Assembly (NCBI GenBank): GCA_029719485.1
Contig: CP120722.1
Location: forward strand, 682,001 to 746,000
DNA: 64,000 nt
Direction: 5' to 3'
DNA from: Kiritimatiellota bacterium B12222
Lineage (GTDB): Bacteria > Verrucomicrobiota > Kiritimatiellia > SS1-B-03-39 > UBA6053
Shown: one piece after another, positions 41,216 to 50,289 of the stretch
How positions within the stretch are numbered: the stretch's first letter is position 1
How the letters are laid out: each line of letters opens with the position of its first letter
Notes under the pieces: generated by a model
What the model saw: the letters and a program-made list of their open reading frames with translations, nothing else
Told to the model about the DNA's origin: nothing
Databases searched by the model: none
Made by a program: the position numbers and the translations under genes

Positions 41216-42415
41216 TTAGGCGGTAATTTTTTGTTTGAGAGATGTTGGGTGGGTTACGGGACCGTTTTGCATTAGAGCCCTGGCCTCATCGGTTTTACCG
41301 AAAATATTCCAGAGCAACACGCCTCTTACATTATTTTGATAAAGGTAATAGACTACGCCTTGATTCAAGTCATCCTGCCAATCCTCCACGATGTCTAAAG
41401 AGGAATCGATATCTCCGATGGCCTCAAAGCCTAGGTCAAAGAAGTCTGAATAAAATAGTGGCGTGTAGTCAAATGAGATGGAGCGGTCTCCTGTCATGGC
41501 CCGTCCGGCGGCTTGGCCCATTTCGATGGCATTCATTTCATGTTCTAGGCGTTCATATCGATCCAGCTCTTTGCGGTAGGCGCTGGCATTATCTCCTGCG
41601 GCATAAATGTTGGGGTGACTACTTTGAAGCTGTGCGTTCACGCGAATGCCATCCTTCACCACAAGTCCAGCTTGGCGGGCCAGATCCACGTTGGGTTTTA
41701 TCCCCATCCCGGCGATGGCAAAATCAGCAGCATAGCGTCCACCTCCGTCGGTTACTACCACCAGAAAATCTCCACTCGATTCGATGCCGGTTACACGTTG
41801 GCCGGGTAACAAATCTATTTTGTGACTACAGTACACGTCGTCTAAATGACGACTGAGTGATTCCGGATAACGATTTGAAGCGAGATGATCATGGGGAAAG
41901 ATCATAAAGGGTTCGCAGTTTCTTTCGGAGAGGGAGGCTGCGATTTCACTGCCGATAAAACCGTCACCAATCACGGCGACACGGTGGCCCATGGCAATTT
42001 TTTCTTCCAGTCGTTTGTAGTCGGAAAGGTTGCGGTAGGTCAGTAATTGTTCCGAGTGGTCTGGAAGTTCCAAGGGGGAACCGCCGGTAGCCAAAAGTAA
42101 CTTTTTGTAACGATGGATATCGCCTTGGCTGTCTACGACGCTGGAACTTTCCGGTTCCAGTCGGATGGCACGGCGGCCAAGGTAGCTGCGCACATTGGAC
42201 TCATAAGGTTCCGAATCTTTTATAACGGAGGCTATGGTTTGATTGGGGTCAGTAATGAGGTCTTTGCAGAGCGCTGGCCGATGGTAAGGTAGCGAGCTCT
42301 CATCCGATAGTAGGACAATGTCCGCATCGGTTTCACGTTCACAAATGGCTCGGATGGCAGCGTCAGCGGCCACACCTCCACCCACGATTAAGTAGGTGCT
42401 TGCATGGGTTTTCAT
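41216..42415 (-). CDS. FAD/NAD-dependent oxidoreductase, ferredoxin-reductase-like
   Basis: This 399-aa flavoprotein has two dinucleotide folds, YLIVGGGVAADAAIRA at the N-terminus (FAD) and VAVIGDGFIGSEIAASL near residue 145 (NAD(P)H), plus the FAD motif IYAAGDNAS near 270. SSLPYHRPALCKDLI is typical of the ferredoxin/rubredoxin reductase and AIF branch. No redox-active Cys pair is visible. Its electron acceptor is not encoded next to it. Confidence 0.88.
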   Translation of the reverse strand: MKTHASTYLIVGGGVAADAAIRAICERETDADIVLLSDESSLPYHRPALCKDLITDPNQTIASVIKDSEPYESNVRSYLGRRAIRLEPESSSVVDSQGDIHRYKKLLLATGGSPLELPDHSEQLLTYRNLSDYKRLEEKIAMGHRVAVIGDGFIGSEIAASLSERNCEPFMIFPHDHLASNRYPESLSRHLDDVYCSHKIDLLPGQRVTGIESSGDFLVVVTDGGGRYAADFAIAGMGIKPNVDLARQAGLVVKDGIRVNAQLQSSHPNIYAAGDNASAYRKELDRYERLEHEMNAIEMGQAAGRAMTGDRSISFDYTPLFYSDFFDLGFEAIGDIDSSLDIVEDWQDDLNQGVVYYLYQNNVRGVLLWNIFGKTDEARALMQNGPVTHPTSLKQKITA

Positions 42416-42556
42416 TAAGAAGTCTCCAGTTAGGGGTTTTAAAGTAGAGCTGAACTCTAGTCTACCTTCTGAACTGGACCTTTCCTATGGTGGGAATCCC
42501 GTAGTTTGGTCGACGAAAAACGAGACACATATTATACGGGACATCCCTTAGGGTCA

Positions 42557-42573
42557 CGAGAGGAGATCTCTCG
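42557..42573. promoter_or_regulatory. Perfect inverted repeat upstream of FAD oxidoreductase
   Basis: CGAGAG, a 5-base centre, then CTCTCG. It lies between the sulfatase stop and the start of the oxidoreductase gene, both on the minus strand. It could be an operator or the stem of a terminator for the sulfatase; there is no clear T-run. Confidence 0.3.
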
Positions 42574-42623
42574 CTACTTTCGACCCCCTCTCTCTATATT
42601 TCAACTCTGACCCCGGAATAATT

Positions 42624-43898
42624 CTAGCTGTGGGTGGCTCCTTTGGGCGCGGGAATCGGTCCGTCTAAAATGGGATCTTGGGTTTTAACAAGGTGTTGAT
42701 GTAGCATCGTTTTTAACTCTGCTTCAATGGCCGAGAACTGAGTACGTCCCGAGAGGTTGTTACATTCGTGGGGATCAAACAGGCGGTCATATAATCTGGT
42801 TTTGGGTGCGAGTTCCTGACCCCATCCGAATTCCGTCCACACGCTGTCAGACACTCCGGCATCACTGCGGGGGAATTGGGTCCATTCCGTATCTTCATAT
42901 CCTTCGATATAGGCCCAGCGGGATGTACGCACACAGCGGAAGGGATGATAACTGTAGCCGTGGTAATTGCTTTCGGTAAAGATGGCATCGTGCAGATCTT
43001 TTTGATCTCCCTTTAGAAGGGGCATCATGCTTTTACCTTCCAACCACTGTGGTTTCTTGATGTCGCAGATATCACAGATGGTGGGAAATAGATCCAACTG
43101 TAGGGAGAGGGCGTCTGTTACTTGACCCTCAGGTATGCCCGGTCCGCTAAGCATAAACAGGACTCCTGTTCCGTGGTCGGTGAGATTATTTTTCATTGAT
43201 GGAAAGGCTACACCATGATCGGTGGTCACGATGACTAAGGTATTTTCCCGCATGTCATGTGCTTCCAGATAGTCGAGAATGGATCCCAAGGCTGTATCCA
43301 CTTGTTTCAATAGGATATTAAATCCGGCCATGTCTTTGCGAAATGAGGCCGTATCAGGGAAGGGAGCAGGGGGACGCAGGTAACGGGTTTCTTTTTCCGG
43401 AATGTCTTCAGGAAAGGGTCGGTGGGTTTCGGTTACGCCCACACTGATGAAAAAGGGTTGGTCTGTATCCTGGGTATGACGGTCCAAAAATTCCACGGCC
43501 AAGGGGCCGATCTTTTCGGATTTGGCGCCCGCTCCCGGACTGATGTATTCATCGTAGCCCAGTTTTTCATATTCGGGCCAATTGATTACATGATGGAAGC
43601 CGATTAAGGCTGTATGATAGCCTGCAGGCTTCAGGGTGTGAATCAAATGTTTTTGGATGTCCTTCAGTTCCGCACCTTTATGTGCCAGACTGATCATCCC
43701 GTTCTGATGTGGATATTGTCCGGTGAGCAGTCCTGCACGACTGGGACTACAGGTAGGTGCTACGCAATGCATGTCTTTAAAGGTCATGCCCCACTCGGCA
43801 AAACGTAAGTAATTCGGGCTGGAAACGCCATAGCCGTAAGGACTCACGTAGCGACCGGTGTCATGGGTGTGGAAATAAATGATGTTGGGTTTTTTCAT
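42624..43898 (-). CDS. Sulfatase, heparan N-sulfatase-like
   Basis: This 424-aa sulfatase has the formylglycine signature CSPSRAGLLTG with Cys50. N-terminal PNIIYFHTHDTG gives part of the metal site, and VIVTTDHGVAFPSMK near residue 230 the second. HQNGMISLAHKG and the overall layout resemble the SGSH-like (S1_8) group. No signal peptide is visible in this reading. A GHL6 hydrolase is divergently encoded 437 bases away, so it may remove sulfate from a polysaccharide. Confidence 0.9.
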   Translation of the reverse strand: MKKPNIIYFHTHDTGRYVSPYGYGVSSPNYLRFAEWGMTFKDMHCVAPTCSPSRAGLLTGQYPHQNGMISLAHKGAELKDIQKHLIHTLKPAGYHTALIGFHHVINWPEYEKLGYDEYISPGAGAKSEKIGPLAVEFLDRHTQDTDQPFFISVGVTETHRPFPEDIPEKETRYLRPPAPFPDTASFRKDMAGFNILLKQVDTALGSILDYLEAHDMRENTLVIVTTDHGVAFPSMKNNLTDHGTGVLFMLSGPGIPEGQVTDALSLQLDLFPTICDICDIKKPQWLEGKSMMPLLKGDQKDLHDAIFTESNYHGYSYHPFRCVRTSRWAYIEGYEDTEWTQFPRSDAGVSDSVWTEFGWGQELAPKTRLYDRLFDPHECNNLSGRTQFSAIEAELKTMLHQHLVKTQDPILDGPIPAPKGATHS

Positions 43899-44335
43899 AA
43901 GAGCACTGTTGTAGAAGCCAAAAAATTCTTAGGGAGGAGATTGTGCACTATCATCAGGTCCGGTGCAATAAATAAAATGAAACCATCTATCAGCCGTATC
44001 GGAAAGGCGAATAAGGGTAGGGGGCCAAGCTTATGGCGAGAATACCTTAGTTGTCCGCTGGGAAGGCGTGATTCATCAGGTTTTAAGCTTCTTATGAAGA
44101 AGCGTGTGCATGTTAAAGAAGAGTCAATGGGATAAATGCGCTGACTCAAAAGACCGGGACGACCTGAATCCTCAATACATGGAGAATGGAGAAGATGTAT
44201 GTTTGACTTGGATGATCACGTGTTCATCATTGTGACCGTTAAAGGAGTGGAGAGGTTTTGGTGAAGCTTCATCTTTTAAGATACGAAATAGAATAAACTC
44301 ATCTGGTACCTCTCAGATTATTGAAGGATATAGTT
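43899..44335. other. Divergent intergenic region, no gene seen
   Basis: No convincing gene lies in these 437 bases. They should hold promoters for the sulfatase (minus) and the GHL6 hydrolase (plus). GAAGGA at 44323-44328 is the likely ribosome-binding site for the latter. Confidence 0.5.
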
Positions 44336-46354
44336 ATGCAGCCCTTACGTTACCGTCAAATACACCTAGATTTTCACAGTTCTGAACATCTTCCTGATAT
44401 TGGGAAATCGTTTGATAAAAAGGCTTATCAGGCCACGTTACGCAAAGCTGCGGTAAATTCGGTTACTACCTTTGCTACTTGTCACCATGGCTGGGCCTAC
44501 TATGAAACCCAGGTAGGAAAAATGCATCCTGGATTAGATTTTGATCTGTTGCGAGCCCAGTTTGATGCTGCAAAAGAAATTGGGATCCATGTTCCGATTT
44601 ATCTCACGGCTGGTGTGAATAATATGGCAGCGGTTGATCATCCAGAATGGCGTCAAATCGGTCCGGAGGGTCGGTTGACGGGATGGGCACATTCCAATTT
44701 GGAAGCGGGTTTTTTCATGATGTGTTTTAATACGGGGTACTTGGATTTCCTCAGCGCGCAGATCCGAGAAGTGATGGAGTTATTTCCTCATAACGATGGG
44801 ATTTTTCTAGATATTATTTGTCAGTCGCATTGCGTATGTCATCAATGTTTACGTTCATTTGAAAAAGCCGGTTTAGATCCGGAAGATCCTGCAGATCGCG
44901 ATAAACATACGAGACTTGTGTTGGAAAAATATTATCAACAGAGCACGGCTGCGGTATGGGACATCAACCCCGATACGCCAATTTTTCATAACAGTGGACA
45001 TATTACGCAAGGTGATACCAAGGTCTTGGACTATTTTAGTCACTTGGAATTAGAGTCACTTCCGACCGGAGGCTGGGGCTATGATCATTTTCCAATTTCC
45101 GCGAAGTACTGTCAGAATTTACCGCAGGATGTGTTGGGGATGACTGGAAAATTTCATACCACATGGGGCGAGTTTGGTGGTTTTAAACATCCCAATGCTT
45201 TACGGTACGAATGCGCACAAATGTTGGCGGTGGGAGCCAAATGTAGTGTTGGGGATCAATTACATCCGCAAGGCCGTTTAGATCCGTCGACCTACGACAT
45301 CATTGGGCAGGCGTATCGGGAAGTGGAACGTAAAGAATCTTGGTGTGTGGATGCAAAACCTCTTTCGGATATCGGGGTGTTGACGAGGGCGGCGGTCACG
45401 GCTAGTCCGGATCGTGATGTCCCCGGGGATATTGGGGCGGGTCGCATTTTACTCGAAGGTCACTTTCTTTTCGATGTCGTGGATGCCGAGATGGATTTCT
45501 CGGGTCGCAAAGTTCTCTTGTTGCCGGATGATGTGCCGGTTTCTCCTGAGCTCAAAGTTAAAATTGACGCCTACTTGGCTGAGGGGGGCAAGTTGATCCT
45601 CTCGGGTATCTCTGGACTCAATGAAGAAAAAACTGATTTTCTGTGGGAGATAGGGGCGAGTTTTCATGGTGAAAGTACTTTTCAACCTGATTATTGTTTG
45701 CCTGCAGCAAAATATCGTCCGGATGCCGTGCAATCGCCCATGGTCATGTATTTAAAATCTCAACGGATTCAGGTGGGGGCTGGCCAAAGTTTGGGGGAGG
45801 TGTATGACCCGTATTTCAATCGAAGCTACAAACATTTTTCTTCGCATCAGCATGCACCGAATCGCCCCGAAGCCAGTGGATATGATTGTGGGGTGATTCA
45901 TAATAACATATTGTATTTTGCCCATCCTCTCTTTTCGATATATCGAGGATACGGCGCGGTTCCCTATCGTCAATATATCACCCGAGTTCTGGAAAACTTT
46001 CTGGCTGAAGAGCTGACGGTCACAAGTAATTTACCTTCTACGGCGCGTTTACATTTGAATTATCAAGCGGATCAAAATCGTTACGTGTTGCATTTACTCT
46101 TTGCCAATACGGTATTGAGGGGAGGCAGCATGGAGTTAAATGGGGGAACCTTGAGTGGCTCAAAAACCGTTGAAGTCATTGAAGAATTATTGCCCTTACG
46201 CGGAACGGAAATATCCCTCAAAATGACTGCGCCAATTCAAAAAGTATGTTTAGAGCCGCAAGGTATTGAAATAGATTTCAGGCAGCAACAGGGAACAGTG
46301 TCTTTTGAAGTCGAGGAGTTCTGTTGTCACCAGATGGTGGTACTGCAGGCATAG
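44336..46354 (+). CDS. GHL6-like glycoside hydrolase with trimerisation domain
   Basis: This 672-aa protein starts MQPLRYRQIHLDFHSSEHLP and has SVTTFATCHHGWAYYET. These are signatures of hypothetical glycosyl hydrolase family 6 (GHL6), a TIM-barrel related to alpha-L-fucosidases and GH42. DGIFLDIICQSHCVCHQC near residue 155 should carry an active-site Asp. A beta-galactosidase-like trimerisation domain (about 355-560) and a C-terminal beta domain follow. No signal peptide is seen. The substrate is unknown; the neighbouring sulfatase hints at a sulfated glycan. Confidence 0.82.
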   Translation: MQPLRYRQIHLDFHSSEHLPDIGKSFDKKAYQATLRKAAVNSVTTFATCHHGWAYYETQVGKMHPGLDFDLLRAQFDAAKEIGIHVPIYLTAGVNNMAAVDHPEWRQIGPEGRLTGWAHSNLEAGFFMMCFNTGYLDFLSAQIREVMELFPHNDGIFLDIICQSHCVCHQCLRSFEKAGLDPEDPADRDKHTRLVLEKYYQQSTAAVWDINPDTPIFHNSGHITQGDTKVLDYFSHLELESLPTGGWGYDHFPISAKYCQNLPQDVLGMTGKFHTTWGEFGGFKHPNALRYECAQMLAVGAKCSVGDQLHPQGRLDPSTYDIIGQAYREVERKESWCVDAKPLSDIGVLTRAAVTASPDRDVPGDIGAGRILLEGHFLFDVVDAEMDFSGRKVLLLPDDVPVSPELKVKIDAYLAEGGKLILSGISGLNEEKTDFLWEIGASFHGESTFQPDYCLPAAKYRPDAVQSPMVMYLKSQRIQVGAGQSLGEVYDPYFNRSYKHFSSHQHAPNRPEASGYDCGVIHNNILYFAHPLFSIYRGYGAVPYRQYITRVLENFLAEELTVTSNLPSTARLHLNYQADQNRYVLHLLFANTVLRGGSMELNGGTLSGSKTVEVIEELLPLRGTEISLKMTAPIQKVCLEPQGIEIDFRQQQGTVSFEVEEFCCHQMVVLQA

Positions 46355-46411
46355 GTCTTGAATAGCAGATTTTTTTCTCTGTTCTGAGGAGTTGTCGCCT
46401 TCATGAGGAGC

Positions 46412-47227
46412 TTACGCTTCTGCGGATGCTGCGCTGGTGCTTTTGGGGCTACCGTGCATTTTTTGGAGAAACCAACCGGTGAGAAACATGGCGCCGATGA
46501 TGTTTCCAATAATAGCGGGGATTTGATTCCAACATAACCATTGATAAATACTGATGTCTGCGCCTAAAAACATGCCGGCGGGAATGACAAACATATTGAC
46601 GATGCAATGTTCAAGGCCGAGGGCGAAGAATGTAAAAATGGGCATCCAAATAGCGAAGATTTTTCCGGGAATGGTTTTGGCGACAAAAGCCATGACCACG
46701 CCCATGGATACCATCCAGTTGCAAATAATGGCTTTGATCAATAACACGATTAAACCGGCATAACCTATTTTTTGATAGGCCAAGGTTTTTCCTTCGGCGA
46801 TGGCGATGACTTTTGCGATGACAGCGGAATTTTCTACATGTCCAAATTTTGAAATGTAGATGGAGAAAAGGATCGCGTAGCTGATGCAGCCTAAAAAGTT
46901 ACCGATGATGACCCATCGCCAATTTTTTAGCAGGCCGGCCATCTTGATTTCACCTTGGGTGTAGGCCATGGGCAATACCGCAAAATTTCCGGTGACCAAT
47001 TCGGTACCGAGGATCATGATCATGACAAATCCGACTGGAAAAGCGAGTGCTCCTAAGAAGGGCATCGCGCTTTCAACGGCTACCGTGACGGAGAGCGTGG
47101 TGGCGATGCCTAATAATAATCCGGAATAAATCCCTCGAATGAGGAGTTGATCCAAGGGGTACTTTGATTTTTTAACACCGGCTGCGATGAGATCGTCGAC
47201 GAGTTCTGCAGGAGTAGGAGGGAGCAT
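46412..47227 (-). CDS. Formate/nitrite transporter family channel
   Basis: This 271-aa protein has six membrane segments and the FNT signatures GTELVTGNFAVLPMAY near residue 78 and FALGLEHCIVNMFVIPAG near residue 195; the latter carries the central pore His. It could carry formate, nitrite or hydrosulfide. No pflB, nir or asr gene is adjacent to decide between them. Confidence 0.92.
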   Translation of the reverse strand: MLPPTPAELVDDLIAAGVKKSKYPLDQLLIRGIYSGLLLGIATTLSVTVAVESAMPFLGALAFPVGFVMIMILGTELVTGNFAVLPMAYTQGEIKMAGLLKNWRWVIIGNFLGCISYAILFSIYISKFGHVENSAVIAKVIAIAEGKTLAYQKIGYAGLIVLLIKAIICNWMVSMGVVMAFVAKTIPGKIFAIWMPIFTFFALGLEHCIVNMFVIPAGMFLGADISIYQWLCWNQIPAIIGNIIGAMFLTGWFLQKMHGSPKSTSAASAEA

Positions 47228-47427
47228 GATTTCCGTAGGGTTCTTTTTGAATGGAGGGTCAAATAAGATAAAACATATCCTATTTAAAGAAAAAACGTCT
47301 TCCTTTTCGTAAAAACCCTATGGAGATCCTCTGAACAGGGGGGCTGGGCTAAGTGCAGTGTTCACATGAGGATTTTCGACTCTCATGCGGAAAGAGGCTA
47401 CGTTTCGTAGTGAATAGGCGTTTCTTC

Positions 47428-48546
47428 TTATGGAGTGGGGGCTGTGTTTGGATCGGTAAACTCGGTTTCGCAGTAGAGGTTGAAAGCGGCAAGCAGGTCG
47501 TCGTGGCTATGGTGTTCGAATTCATAATTCCACGCTTCGATGTAGCGCAACCCCAATGCTTGGGCTTGTTCAAAAACGGCGGCGTAGTCTCCATTGGGAA
47601 AACGCTGAGGTTGAGTAGAGCGACCGATGACTTGACCGTAAATATCCCCAGGAAATTTTTGAATCAGCTCAAGCAGCTCCGATTGATAGTTTGTTTTCCC
47701 GGAGATCCACCACATGCCGATGCCGACCTGATGCTTGAGGTGGGGGTCGTTGAGAATCTGAGTCATGATCGTTTGCGGAATGGATACACTGCCCAAAAGT
47801 TCATGTACTTCAAAGGCGATGGCTTTGGTGTTGAAGGCTTCGGCCGTAGAGCGGATGGCGGTGAGGGAGGCCTTGGTCCAGAGGTGTTCAAAATCCTCTT
47901 GTTCGTCAGGTCCAAGATCGGCTGCGGCAAGTAAAGTTTCGTGGGGAACACCATTAAAATGTCCCTCGATACCGTTGCTGGTCATTTGGGGGACGTACAC
48001 CAATTGGAGTCGCTCATCTTGATTATATTGTTGGGCCAAAGCTGTCATCAGACGCTTCAAATGTTCTTGAACCAAGGGGTCCCAATACCGTGGCATTTCC
48101 GCGGCTTGACCTCTAAACAGAATGGTAAATGTGCTGACGCCTTTATCGGAGCTTAACCACGGGGGACTGTGGGGGTGCTGGGGGCGGCGGGATGAGATTG
48201 CCTGTGAAAATTTCTGAGGTAGGTCAGAATGGGGTTCTGTTGCTATTGAGGTCCAGCCTGCATAAACGGCGAGGCTCCATTTTTTATTTGGCGGGAGGAG
48301 GCGCAGTTGTTTTTCGATGGATGAGAAGTCAAATACACCGGGTTGTGGTTCCAGTTGGGCCCAAGTGCATCGGACGAGGGCTCCATGTAGATTCGGATTT
48401 TGGACCGCGCCTGCCGTAAGCATGCTGCTGAAACAGCCCAGGGGTTTTTCAATGGTCCCGGCATCACTAAATGCAAAAAATACAAATAGGACCAAAAATA
48501 GTCGTCGAAGAAGGTGAAAGAAAGAGAGGGGAGGGAGAGCACTCAT
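47428..48546 (-). CDS. Secreted TIM-barrel-like protein, possible glycoside hydrolase
   Basis: This 372-aa protein has a signal sequence (LLRRLFLVLFVFFAFSDAG). A pattern like GH42/DUF4434-type barrels follows: HGALVRCTWAQLEPQPGVFDF near residue 56, KKWSLAVYAGW, LVYVPQMTSNGIEGH near 180, and a late RYIEAWNYEF that may carry the catalytic Glu. The family is not certain. It would act outside the cytoplasm. It is read alone on the minus strand. Confidence 0.6.
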   Translation of the reverse strand: MSALPPLSFFHLLRRLFLVLFVFFAFSDAGTIEKPLGCFSSMLTAGAVQNPNLHGALVRCTWAQLEPQPGVFDFSSIEKQLRLLPPNKKWSLAVYAGWTSIATEPHSDLPQKFSQAISSRRPQHPHSPPWLSSDKGVSTFTILFRGQAAEMPRYWDPLVQEHLKRLMTALAQQYNQDERLQLVYVPQMTSNGIEGHFNGVPHETLLAAADLGPDEQEDFEHLWTKASLTAIRSTAEAFNTKAIAFEVHELLGSVSIPQTIMTQILNDPHLKHQVGIGMWWISGKTNYQSELLELIQKFPGDIYGQVIGRSTQPQRFPNGDYAAVFEQAQALGLRYIEAWNYEFEHHSHDDLLAAFNLYCETEFTDPNTAPTP

Positions 48547-48858
48547 AATCGAGGAAACGATTCAGCTTGTTGTTTATTGCCTGATATTTCGGTTTTTTAT
48601 GTGCAAAGCGAGGGGCAAAACGGGGACCCCATAAGGTCTCATTGTTTAAAGAAATTAAAGAAGTTACGATATGTACATATATTAAGGATAATACGTCTTC
48701 TTCTCTTTTTGATACAGATATTACATTTCGTCAAAAAAGTTACGCTTAAATTTGTAATAAACGCTTAAGAGATAATTTTTTGTATAAAATTGATTCCTAT
48801 TGTAATGAAAGGTTAATGAGGTAAGTAAAAACTATATTTCAAATTTGAATCCCTTCTT
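48547..48858. other. AT-rich intergenic region
   Basis: These 312 bases are clearly more AT-rich than their surroundings and contain only short broken frames. They should include promoters for the divergent genes on both sides. I see no RNA gene. Confidence 0.5.
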
Positions 48859-49239
48859 GTGTCATTTTTACTCAATATTCTCTTATTTCCCCTAGATCTT
48901 CTTTTTCTCACTGTGGATAGCGTGCGGATTAGTTTAGATAAGTTTGTGTATAAATCTTTACGGGCAGAGGGGGATCAGCCTTGCATTCATTGCAAAAACC
49001 GAGACTGCGGATATCAACCCCGCAGGTTACCCTCGGGCTTGCGAAAATATAGGAACCGTTGGATAGGGTGTTGGGTACAACCCTGTGTAAATTTAAAAGC
49101 GAGGTCCCGTCATGGGTCCAAAGGAGTATGTCAACAAGACGGGTCCTTTATTCGTTATTCAAACGTGGTGCATGTTCTCGCTTTGTTGTTGCTTCTTTTT
49201 TGGGCGAGTCTGCTCTATATTTTGGTGAGCCAATTTTGA
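48859..49239 (+). CDS. Hypothetical two-helix membrane protein with Cys-rich loop
   Basis: This 126-aa reading starts at GTG. It has hydrophobic segments at both ends (about residues 2-20 and 103-124) and a loop with CIHCKNRDCGYQ and further Cys residues (GCWVQPC, GVC) that could bind a metal. No family was recognised. The AT-rich upstream region and weak start context make the gene uncertain. Confidence 0.4.
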   Translation: MSFLLNILLFPLDLLFLTVDSVRISLDKFVYKSLRAEGDQPCIHCKNRDCGYQPRRLPSGLRKYRNRWIGCWVQPCVNLKARSRHGSKGVCQQDGSFIRYSNVVHVLALLLLLFWASLLYILVSQF

Positions 49240-49281
49240 CTCTAGCCTTGCCCTGACTTGTGTAGCTTCTAGGCTGTCCTT

Positions 49282-50070
49282 ATGAAACGGGTACCCTTAT
49301 TTTTATGGATTGTTGGCTTTGTCTTGTTGATGGGTCAATCAGCAGAGGCGCGCATTTGGAAAGAATTGGATGGGGTGACGTATGAGGAGAATGCTGCAAA
49401 TGACGGGGATAGTTTTCATGCCAAACGGAACAGTACCCAGTACTTGCTTCGATTGTATTATGTGGACTGTCCGGAAACCGATTTGCGTTTTCCGGATCGG
49501 GTAAAAGAACAGGCGGATTATTTTGGAGTGAGCCCAGAGCAGGCTGTTGAAGCGGCGCATTTGGCGGCCGCCTACGTGGAGGAGCTCTTATCCAAGCAGC
49601 CCTTTACGGTCTACACCCGATATGCGAATGCCCGGGGAGCCAGTTCCATGAAACGGTATTATGCGATGGTGAAAGTAGGGGATCGTTGGTTGAGCGAATT
49701 GCTGGTGGAAAATGGTTTTGCTCGCTTGCATGGCGTGGGCACCGAAACACCCGATGATACTCAAGAGAAGAATTATTGGACCCGACTACGGCGATTGGAA
49801 AAAATAGCCAAAAAGGAGCAACGGGGTTTGTGGGGGATTGCGTTGGGAAAAAAAACAGAAGCAGAAGCTGAGCTGGGTGGAAAAACCCTTTTGCTTCGGC
49901 AAACGGTGGTTTATCGGACAGAAGCTCCTTTTCAGCCGGTGGGCAATTTGCCGGCCAACTGGGAGGTGACGGTTGGTGAAGTGATTCGTCCGGGTTTTCG
50001 GGTGGTGGAGTTTGTGAGTCCGGGTGGAAATCCTTTTAAAGGCATGATCCTTGAATCAGAGTTGAAATAA
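49282..50070 (+). CDS. Exported thermonuclease-like (SNase) protein
   Basis: This 262-aa protein has a signal peptide (LFLWIVGFVLLMGQSAEA). A staphylococcal-nuclease fold follows: NDGDSFHAKRN, LLRLYYVDCPETD near residue 52 (the catalytic Arg/Asp region), and VYTRYANARGASSMKRYYAMV. The C-terminal 80 residues are an extra domain. It is probably a calcium-dependent secreted or periplasmic nuclease, though activity is unproven. Confidence 0.82.
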   Translation: MKRVPLFLWIVGFVLLMGQSAEARIWKELDGVTYEENAANDGDSFHAKRNSTQYLLRLYYVDCPETDLRFPDRVKEQADYFGVSPEQAVEAAHLAAAYVEELLSKQPFTVYTRYANARGASSMKRYYAMVKVGDRWLSELLVENGFARLHGVGTETPDDTQEKNYWTRLRRLEKIAKKEQRGLWGIALGKKTEAEAELGGKTLLLRQTVVYRTEAPFQPVGNLPANWEVTVGEVIRPGFRVVEFVSPGGNPFKGMILESELK

Positions 50071-50289
50071 TTCAGGCAGAAAGAGGCGTCTGTCCTGCTT
50101 GGGTGTTGGGGGAGGGGATTAAACCGTCTGGGCAGAGGGACTTTATTTATAGAAAAGGCACTTGTTTACAGATGTTGTCGCGTAAAAAGTGCGCCTGGAT
50201 CATGATGAAAATTTTCAGGGGAATTTTTAGGAGTGAAAAAGGGCTTACACTCACTTGCCAGTTGCAAGGCTTTGAACTAATCTGGATAT

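Noticed and set aside
43895..44149. 84-codon frame between sulfatase and GHL6 gene
   Set aside because: There is no ribosome-binding site or family likeness, and it lies in the presumed divergent promoter region.
44321..44336. TTG start for the GHL6 hydrolase
   Set aside because: The extra codons include the likely ribosome-binding site GAAGGA. ATG 44336 fits the family start better.
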